Source of the DNA: Shewanella glacialipiscicola | GTDB taxonomy: Bacteria > Pseudomonadota > Gammaproteobacteria > Enterobacterales > Shewanellaceae | Direction: 5' to 3' | Assembly (NCBI RefSeq): GCF_023283485.1 | Contig: NZ_JAKILU010000005.1 | Span: forward strand, 62,001 to 126,000 | DNA length: 64,000 nt | Shown: positions 58,262 through 64,000 of the stretch, in pieces | Layout: each line of letters begins with the position of its first letter | Numbering within the stretch: position 1 is the stretch's first letter | Position numbers and translations under genes: made by a program | The notes under the pieces: model-generated | Databases searched by the model: none | Seen by the model: the letters and a program-made list of their open reading frames with translations, nothing else | What the model was told of the DNA's origin: nothing

Positions 58262-58936
58262 ATGGCCGACGTCGCTAAACTTAACCAAGTTACTAAGGGC
58301 TTTCGCGATGGCGAGCAATATCATCAGGTACTGCAAGCGGTCGACCTGCAAATTAATCGAGGCGATACCGTCGCCCTCACAGGCCCCAGCGGCAGCGGTA
58401 AGAGCACCTTACTCAACTTGATTGCCGGTTTTGAAATGCCAGACTCAGGAGAGATTTTACTCAACCAAGCGTCCACATCACATTGGCAGGATAAAGATTG
58501 GAGCCATTTCAGACGCCATTCTTTAGGGGTGGTGTTTCAACAATTTAATTTACTCACGCCACTCAACGTCAAAGATAATATTGCCTTTCCCTTAAGTTTA
58601 ACGGCGCAGCCATGGTCAGCTTGGTGCGATTATCTGGTTGAAAAACTGGGGCTGCTGCCGCTACTGCATCGACAAGTTGAGGCGCTATCTGGCGGTCAAC
58701 AACAGCGGGTCGCCATTGCCCGTGCCTTAGCTCATAAACCGACGCTGCTATTAGCCGACGAACCCACAGGTAATCTAGATGATGTGTCGGGTAAACAAGT
58801 GATGGCACTACTGTGTGAACTGGCTCAGGAAAGCCAAACCAGCATCTTAATGGTCACCCATAGTGAAGAGTGCGCCGCTTTTATGCAAAAACGTTGGCAT
58901 TTATCCCAAGGCACAGTGGCTATCTATGAAAAATAA
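58262..58936 (+). CDS. ABC transporter ATPase (LolD/MacB-like)
   Basis: A 224-residue ATP-binding subunit. Walker A GPSGSGKSTLLNLIAG, Q-loop VFQQFNLLTPLNV, signature ALSGGQQQRVAIARAL and Walker B LLLADEPTGNLDD. This is the LolD/MacB/FtsE branch that pairs with FtsX-type permeases. GAAGGAG 7 bases before the ATG. The permease start overlaps its end by 11 bases. Confidence 0.93.
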   Translation: MADVAKLNQVTKGFRDGEQYHQVLQAVDLQINRGDTVALTGPSGSGKSTLLNLIAGFEMPDSGEILLNQASTSHWQDKDWSHFRRHSLGVVFQQFNLLTPLNVKDNIAFPLSLTAQPWSAWCDYLVEKLGLLPLLHRQVEALSGGQQQRVAIARALAHKPTLLLADEPTGNLDDVSGKQVMALLCELAQESQTSILMVTHSEECAAFMQKRWHLSQGTVAIYEK

Positions 58937-61550
58937 ACAGCTCACTAAGGCGGCTCCAACAAAACTTGAGTCACGTTCGCTTACCCTAACTTGGCTCAGT
59001 CTAAAGGTCTTTATTGCCCATTACCGCCATGCGCCATTACAAGCCGGCGCCATTTTGCTCGGTATTGCCTTAGCCGTGACGCTGCTGATTGGGGTAAAAG
59101 CGACCAACGATAATGCCGTGCGCAGTTATAGCGACGCAACTGAGCTTTTGAGCCAGCGCGCCGATGTGCTGTTAACGCCGCCACTTGGAGAAAACAGCTT
59201 AAATGAGTCAGTTTATTTTGCCTTAAGAACTGCCGGATTAAGTCAAAGTCTCGCCGTGGTGAATGGCAAAATAAGCGGTAAAAACGGGCTATTTTGGCAA
59301 CTAGAAGGTAGCGATCTGATTGCTGCATTAACGCTACAACAATCCAGAAATAGCGCCTCGAGTGAAACGTCGCCCACCTCCTCGCCGCAGATAAATGACT
59401 TACCGCTTGCCGAACTACTGAGCGGCGCGCCCACCGTCATCATGAGCCAAAGTCTCGCCGCTAAAGTAGCGCCAGATGGTAAACTTATTTTAGAAAATAG
59501 CAGCTTAGACGTCATTAGTATTGACGACAGTTTTGGTCTGGGCAGTGCCATTTTGGCCGATATCTCCCTCGCCCAGCAACTACTGAATATGCAAGGCCAG
59601 CTCAGTTATATCGCTATGTTCAGTGAACGAGCAGACCTACCTCAACTAAAATCCCAGCTCGATGCCTTAGGAATTACGCCGCAAAAGGCCAGTTTTAGCC
59701 AACAAGATCAAGGCCAAGCACTGGTAGCACTCACCCGCAGTTTTCATCTTAATCTCAATGCCATGAGTATGTTAGCCTTCGTTGTCGGCCTGTTTATCGC
59801 TTACAACGGTGTGCGCTACAGCCTAATGAAACGGCAAAAACTGTTAGTGCAGTTATTACAGCAGGGAATTGAGCGCCGCGCCTTAATGACAGCGCTGATG
59901 CTTGAATTAGTCTTGCTGGTGGTCATAGGCTCAAGTTTGGGTTTTATCAGTGGCTTACAGCTTAGCCACTGGCTGCAACCTATGGTCGCCATGACCTTAG
60001 AGCAAATGTATGGTGCCCACTTGCTGCCCGGGATTTGGCAATGGACTTGGCTTTTTGAGGCGATTGCCCTCACCTTAGCCGCCGCCCTCGCCGCTTGTTT
60101 ACCGTTATATCGAGATCTCACGCGCCAAGCGCTGGCACAAGGGGCGAACCGTTATCAGCAGATGCAGGCGCATCGCAAAACTCACAGTATTCAATTTGCC
60201 TCAGCTTGTGGTCTGTTGGGCATAGCGGCGTTGCTGTTTCCCTTCAGCCAAAGCTATAACATCAGCTTAGTATTACTCGGTATCGTCACTATCGCTATCC
60301 CGCTACTGTTGCCACAACTATTACATTGGGGCGTCAGTGCCTTAATGCCCTTGGCACGCCCTGGATTATGGCAATATCTACTCGCCGAAACCCGCGAGCT
60401 TATCGCGCCGCTCTCCTTAGCTATGATGGCAATCTTGCTGGCGCTAAGCGCCAATGTGTCGATGAACACGCTCGTTGGCAGTTTTGAACAAACCCTGCGC
60501 ACTTGGTTAGAGACCCGCTTACATGCCGATCTTTATATTCGTCCACCGAGTCAGCGCATCGATACCATACAAACCCAGCTGATGCACGACTCTAGAGTTA
60601 GCGGCCTGTATCAACAGTGGCAAATTGAAGCCGAACTTTCACTGCCTGTATCTACAGAGAATCCGAGCAAACAGACGATTCCCGTCAGTCTACTCAGCCG
60701 CGATGGTTATTCGGTTCGCCACACCAGCGCCCTTAAAGAAAGCCTACCTACACTATGGCAATCCTACTTTAACGCCCACGTCATTTTGGTGAGCGAACCC
60801 CTTGCCCTCAAATACCAGCTCAAACTGGGTGATAGCGTGTCATTAGATGCGCTTGCAAAAACCGGTAACTGCCAAGCGATTATTGGCGGTATTTATTATG
60901 ACCATGGTAATACCCGCAACGAGGTCATTATTAGCCAGCCACTTTGGCAACAAGCGCAATTGCCGCCACTGCCCATCAGCTTGGCGGCGAGTTTTCACGG
61001 TGATAAGCAAGGCCGTAAAATCACTGAGACAGCGCTTGACCAACTCCAAGTTGAATTGGCGGCCGAGCTAGGCTTATCCCAAGCACAAATTTACAGCCAG
61101 ACTAAGATTAAAATTCAAGCTATCGCCATGTTTAAACGTACTTTTTCCATTACCTTAGTGCTGAACAGTTTGACGCTAATTGTTGCGGCTATTGGCCTTT
61201 TTAGTGCCTGCTTAATGTTGACGCAGGCAAGGCAAGCGCCACTGGCGCGTTTGTATTCCTTAGGCGTGAGTCGTAATGCGCTACGCGGCATGGTGTTTAT
61301 GCAGATGCTGATTGTAGTACTGATCACTTGCTTGCTCGCTATGCCCACGGGCGCACTGTTAGGTTACCTACTCATCAACAAGATCACCTTGCAAGCCTTT
61401 GGTTGGACGATAAAAATGATTTGGGATTGGCAAGCCTATGGCCATGCCATATTGATTGCTTTAGCCACGTGTACATTAGCCGTGCTCTTGCCACTGTATT
61501 GGCAAACCCGCAAACCTCTCGTCGCCAGTCTGCAACAGGAGACCCTGTGA
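58926..61550 (+). CDS. FtsX-family ABC permease
   Basis: An 874-residue permease from the ATG at 58926; it overlaps the ATPase gene, so the two are coupled. An N-terminal helix (~35-55) leads to a periplasmic domain, then FtsX segments (ALVALTRSFHLNLNAMSMLA, then about three helices), a second half with another periplasmic domain (~560-740), and a final FtsX set near LYSLGVSRNALRGMVFMQML. This two-FtsX-domain plan is that of the AttFG/YbbP-type systems. It likely moves lipids or lipoproteins or flexes an envelope partner. The next gene supplies an exported lipoprotein. Confidence 0.87.
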   Translation: MKNKQLTKAAPTKLESRSLTLTWLSLKVFIAHYRHAPLQAGAILLGIALAVTLLIGVKATNDNAVRSYSDATELLSQRADVLLTPPLGENSLNESVYFALRTAGLSQSLAVVNGKISGKNGLFWQLEGSDLIAALTLQQSRNSASSETSPTSSPQINDLPLAELLSGAPTVIMSQSLAAKVAPDGKLILENSSLDVISIDDSFGLGSAILADISLAQQLLNMQGQLSYIAMFSERADLPQLKSQLDALGITPQKASFSQQDQGQALVALTRSFHLNLNAMSMLAFVVGLFIAYNGVRYSLMKRQKLLVQLLQQGIERRALMTALMLELVLLVVIGSSLGFISGLQLSHWLQPMVAMTLEQMYGAHLLPGIWQWTWLFEAIALTLAAALAACLPLYRDLTRQALAQGANRYQQMQAHRKTHSIQFASACGLLGIAALLFPFSQSYNISLVLLGIVTIAIPLLLPQLLHWGVSALMPLARPGLWQYLLAETRELIAPLSLAMMAILLALSANVSMNTLVGSFEQTLRTWLETRLHADLYIRPPSQRIDTIQTQLMHDSRVSGLYQQWQIEAELSLPVSTENPSKQTIPVSLLSRDGYSVRHTSALKESLPTLWQSYFNAHVILVSEPLALKYQLKLGDSVSLDALAKTGNCQAIIGGIYYDHGNTRNEVIISQPLWQQAQLPPLPISLAASFHGDKQGRKITETALDQLQVELAAELGLSQAQIYSQTKIKIQAIAMFKRTFSITLVLNSLTLIVAAIGLFSACLMLTQARQAPLARLYSLGVSRNALRGMVFMQMLIVVLITCLLAMPTGALLGYLLINKITLQAFGWTIKMIWDWQAYGHAILIALATCTLAVLLPLYWQTRKPLVASLQQETL

Positions 61551-62728
61551 TGAAGGCTCTTAATTTGAAATGTATGTTATGGACCGCCATTGGCTTAATG
61601 CTTATCAGCGGCTGCGGCAAAGCACCATCGACGCAAAGTAGTCAGCCAAAATCGATGGCTAATGTGGTAGGAAAGACCTCGGGTACTCAAGATGACCTGG
61701 CATACACCCCGGTCGTTCCAGGCTATAAATTTGAATTCCCGCGCGATCACTTAACACATAATGGTTTTCGACAAGAATGGTGGTATCTAACAGCTAATTT
61801 AACTACCGAAAAAGGAGAGCAACTCGGTGCCCAATGGACGCAATTTAGAGTTGCCCTTAAATCGTCCAAACCACCAGTAAAAGATATGCTGCCTAAAGAC
61901 CAATCCACTTGGGCTACAGACCAACTGTATTTGGCCCACAGCGCACTCACTTCAAGTGCGACTCACCTTGCCCACGAAAAATGGTCACGCCGTCATAACG
62001 AGTTTGCCGATGTGACATTAAGCCCCTATCAAATCCGCCTCGATAACTGGCGCTGGCAGAGCGAGACGAATGCCTTATTCCCCGCCACATTAACGGTGGA
62101 AAACCCTGACTTTAGCTATCAACTAAAGCTGAATAGCCAAGCGCCACTGCAATACCAAGGCGATAACGGCTATAGCCTCAAAAGCCGCGACGGACAAGTC
62201 GCATCTTACTATTACAGCCAACCCTTTATTGAAATCAGCGGTGAAATTAGTCGTAATGGCAAAGTTGAGCGAGTGACGGGTCAAGGCTGGCTCGACAGGG
62301 AATGGAGTTCGCAGTTCCTCACTAAAACGCAACAAGGTTGGGATTGGTTCGCGCTCCGGTTAAACGATGGATCGACGCTGATGTTGTTTCAGTTACGGGA
62401 TCAATCACCAACAGAGGCCACCACCAATACCCCTATCTCGGCATTTTATAGCGCCAGAAGAATGTTTGCTGATGGCACGGGGCGTAATATCAATTCTACC
62501 GATAATCCTAATGATATTCAGATGACGCCGCTCAAATGGCAACATACCGTCAATGGCGATTACCCCGTCAGTTGGCAGGTTAGAATCCCCAGCGAGAATA
62601 TCAATCTCACTATCACCCCACTTAACCCTAATAGCGCCATGCCATTATCGACACCCTATTGGGAAGGCCCAGTACAGCTCTCTGGCAGCCATACTGGCAC
62701 GGGGTATATGGAACTGACGGGATATTGA
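61550..62728 (+). CDS. Lipocalin-like lipoprotein (AttH/CrtC-like)
   Basis: A 392-residue protein from the ATG at 61550, which overlaps the permease stop (TGATG). The signal ends in the lipobox LISGCG, so it is a lipoprotein. The rest (FPRDHLTHNGFRQEWWYLTA, GWLDREWSSQFL, WDWFALRLNDGSTLMLFQLR) is the double lipocalin of the CrtC/AttH family. Related carotenoid hydratases carry a similar fold, but no carotenoid gene is near. Coupling to an ABC exporter suggests it receives or presents a lipid-like cargo. The substrate is unknown. Confidence 0.85.
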   Translation: MKALNLKCMLWTAIGLMLISGCGKAPSTQSSQPKSMANVVGKTSGTQDDLAYTPVVPGYKFEFPRDHLTHNGFRQEWWYLTANLTTEKGEQLGAQWTQFRVALKSSKPPVKDMLPKDQSTWATDQLYLAHSALTSSATHLAHEKWSRRHNEFADVTLSPYQIRLDNWRWQSETNALFPATLTVENPDFSYQLKLNSQAPLQYQGDNGYSLKSRDGQVASYYYSQPFIEISGEISRNGKVERVTGQGWLDREWSSQFLTKTQQGWDWFALRLNDGSTLMLFQLRDQSPTEATTNTPISAFYSARRMFADGTGRNINSTDNPNDIQMTPLKWQHTVNGDYPVSWQVRIPSENINLTITPLNPNSAMPLSTPYWEGPVQLSGSHTGTGYMELTGY

Positions 62729-62762
62729 GTGAATAAAAAACTTTGGGGGCATTTAAAAACAA

Positions 62763-63821
62763 TTAGATCATGCAGCTAGAGCCGACGTCAGCATCGATGT
62801 TTAGCTGTTGCTCTAACGTATCTTGTAGCAAGGCGCGGGTTGAAAGTGTGCCCAGATTTTTGATTCGCACAATATCAGCTAATATCGACAGAGCAATTTC
62901 TGCCGGAGTTTTACTGCCAATAGCTAATCCTATCGGTGCATGAATACGTGATAACTGGTCTTTTGTCAGCTCGCCAATGCGTTCTAGACGTTCACGGCGT
63001 TTGGCACTGTTACGTGTTGAGCCCATAGCACCAATATAAAATGCGGGGGTGTTAACCGCTTCCATCATCGTTAAGTCATCCATGCGCGGATCGTGAGTCA
63101 GGGCGACGATGGCGGTATTGGAATGGCAGCCATGTTGTTCCAGATATTTTGCAGGAAAGCTGTTGATCACATTCGTATTGGGTGGACATTGCTCAGCCAG
63201 CGTTGCCAATACATTTTCGCGGGGCTCCAACAGCACAGTTTCAAACCCCAAAGCATGGGCAAATTCTAAACAGTAATGCGCTACAGGTGAGTAACCGGCC
63301 ACTAACAGGCGCGGCGCGGCGGCAATACGAATTTCAATGTCGGGATGTTGGTAACAAATAGCAGTAGTCCCGGTTAACTCTTCGGGTACTATCGCGCTAC
63401 AGGCTTCAGGCAATCGCAGTTGTTTACGCATAGCTTGATAACCTTGCACGGCTTTAAGCTGCTGCTGTAGATATATCACGCTCAGTTCGCTTGCCGGCAG
63501 ATACTCCACCAATATCTCTAAAATGCCCCCACAAGGTAGCGATACATCGGGTGCCAATTCACCATCGCCATAACGGATCACTTGGCTGGGTTGTTGCCAG
63601 CGACCTTTCGCTATCTCGCGAATAAAATGATCTTCCACACAACCGCCAGACAAGGAGCCCACTTGTCGCCCATCTTGCATAGCCACCAATAAGGAGCCTG
63701 GTGAACGCGGTGATGAACCCCAAGTATGCAGCACGGTACAAAGCCATACTGGGCTGGATTGCACCCAAATTGCGGCTTGTTGTAGTACTTTGGCATCTAA
63801 TGGTTGGGAGAGATACGACAT
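62763..63821 (-). CDS. XdhC/CoxI-family protein for molybdenum hydroxylase maturation
   Basis: A 352-residue protein. The N-terminal XdhC part has TWGSSPRSPGSLLVAMQDG and GSLSGGCVEDHFI; the C-terminal part has a Rossmann domain (PRLLVAGYSPVAHYCLEFA) and FYIGAMGSTRNSAKR. Such proteins load sulfurated molybdenum cofactor into xanthine dehydrogenase-like enzymes. CAGGAAC precedes the ATG. The gene upstream on the same strand appears to be the catalytic subunit it would serve. Confidence 0.9.
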   Translation of the reverse strand: MSYLSQPLDAKVLQQAAIWVQSSPVWLCTVLHTWGSSPRSPGSLLVAMQDGRQVGSLSGGCVEDHFIREIAKGRWQQPSQVIRYGDGELAPDVSLPCGGILEILVEYLPASELSVIYLQQQLKAVQGYQAMRKQLRLPEACSAIVPEELTGTTAICYQHPDIEIRIAAAPRLLVAGYSPVAHYCLEFAHALGFETVLLEPRENVLATLAEQCPPNTNVINSFPAKYLEQHGCHSNTAIVALTHDPRMDDLTMMEAVNTPAFYIGAMGSTRNSAKRRERLERIGELTKDQLSRIHAPIGLAIGSKTPAEIALSILADIVRIKNLGTLSTRALLQDTLEQQLNIDADVGSSCMI

Positions 63822-63840
63822 GAACAGTTCCTGTATAAAA

Positions 63841-63869
63841 GTAAACGGCGTTAACGCTACCGTTTACTT
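63841..63869. promoter_or_regulatory. Palindrome just upstream of xdhC-like gene
   Basis: Arms aagtaaacgg and ccgtttactt around cgttaacg-like centre, 20-48 bases before the ATG. It may be an operator for the XdhC gene or a second weak transcription-stop hairpin. Basis: symmetry only. Confidence 0.4.
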
Positions 63870-63884
63870 CATAAGAATATAAAT

Positions 63885-63910
63885 AAGGCCCGTATTAAAA
63901 AACGGGCCTT
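63885..63910 (-). terminator. Hairpin after the molybdenum hydroxylase subunit
   Basis: Stem aaggcccgt / acgggcctt with an 8-base loop, 6 bases downstream of the stop codon at 63916. The minus-strand T tract beyond it is AT-rich rather than pure T. Confidence 0.65.
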
Positions 63911-63915
63911 TAGGG

Positions 63916-64000
63916 TTACGCTTTAATCAAGGCGGCTTTAACATCATTCGCAGTCATTGGAATTTTACGCAGCCGTACACCAATGGCTTGATAAATCGCA
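63916..64000 (-). CDS. C-terminal fragment of a molybdopterin-binding hydroxylase subunit
   Basis: Only the last 27 codons are in the window. The end reads AIYQAIGVRLRKIPMTANDV and then KAALIKA. A-(I/L)-Y-x-A-x-G-(V/I)-R-(I/L)-R-x-(I/L)-P is the usual C terminus of xanthine dehydrogenase or isoquinoline oxidoreductase large subunits. The XdhC gene downstream on the same strand supports this. Confidence 0.7.
   Translation of the reverse strand, partial: AIYQAIGVRLRKIPMTANDVKAALIKA

Noticed and set aside
61328..61549. Upstream extension of the lipocalin-like lipoprotein
   Set aside because: It overlaps the permease gene in another frame; the lipobox signal begins at 61550.

Overview
The window looks like chromosomal DNA of a marine or aquatic gammaproteobacterium, most likely a Shewanella. 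This rests on protein resemblance recalled from memory, not a search. The main clues are the combination of an nqr operon, curlin genes, a GlyGly-CTERM protease, close homologues of E. coli RluA, AsnC, DksA, PcnB and SerA, and dispersed palindromic repeats. No rRNA, tRNA, CRISPR array, prophage or intact insertion sequence was recognised.

Layout. 1-4857 (minus): nqrABCDE and the start of nqrF, the Na+-pumping NADH:quinone reductase. 5.3-9.6 kb (plus): Tas-like aldo/keto reductase, the sulfur-transfer pair CsdA/CsdE, and a Tat-exported M19 dipeptidase-family protein that has lost metal ligands. 9.6-13.8 kb: a palindromic repeat, a PH-domain protein, rlhA, rluA and asnC. 13.9-20.4 kb: a 1207-residue secreted subtilase with a GlyGly-CTERM tail, the RNA helicase dbpA and a pirin. 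20.4-23.2 kb: an AT-rich islet with one DUF2971-like gene between inverted repeat elements. 23.2-33.2 kb: the yheV/yheS/yheT/yheU/prkB neighbourhood, split by a block of redox genes (HxlR regulator, SDR, cupin, GMC dehydrogenase and a Tat-type partner). 33.5-35.5 kb: a GNAT acetyltransferase and pepB. 35.6-41.9 kb: sfsA-dksA-gluQ-pcnB-folK-panB-panC, in the same order as in E. coli. 42.1-46 kb: curli genes csgB, a very large csgA, and a CsgD-like regulator. 46.4-49.5 kb: a YjdF-like membrane protein, serA and ygfZ. 49.6-56 kb: an HD-GYP response regulator and a 1781-residue hybrid histidine kinase. 56.1-58 kb: a Na+/alanine-glycine symporter behind a tandem glycine riboswitch, with a 53-codon membrane ORF between them. 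58.2-62.7 kb: an ABC exporter with a lipocalin-like lipoprotein. 62.8-64 kb: XdhC and the end of a molybdenum hydroxylase subunit.

How the genes fit together. Most of the window is core metabolism and RNA biology: rRNA modification, RNA helicase, poly(A) polymerase, folate and pantothenate synthesis. Accessory content is concentrated in the DUF2971 islet, the oxidoreductase block inside the yhe cluster, the curli locus and the secreted protease. The strongest second-look items are an AUU start codon for pcnB, the ~20-repeat curlin with no CsgE/F/G genes nearby, a small membrane ORF whose ribosome site lies in the riboswitch P1 stem, the repeat-bracketed DUF2971 gene, and the degenerate M19 protein.
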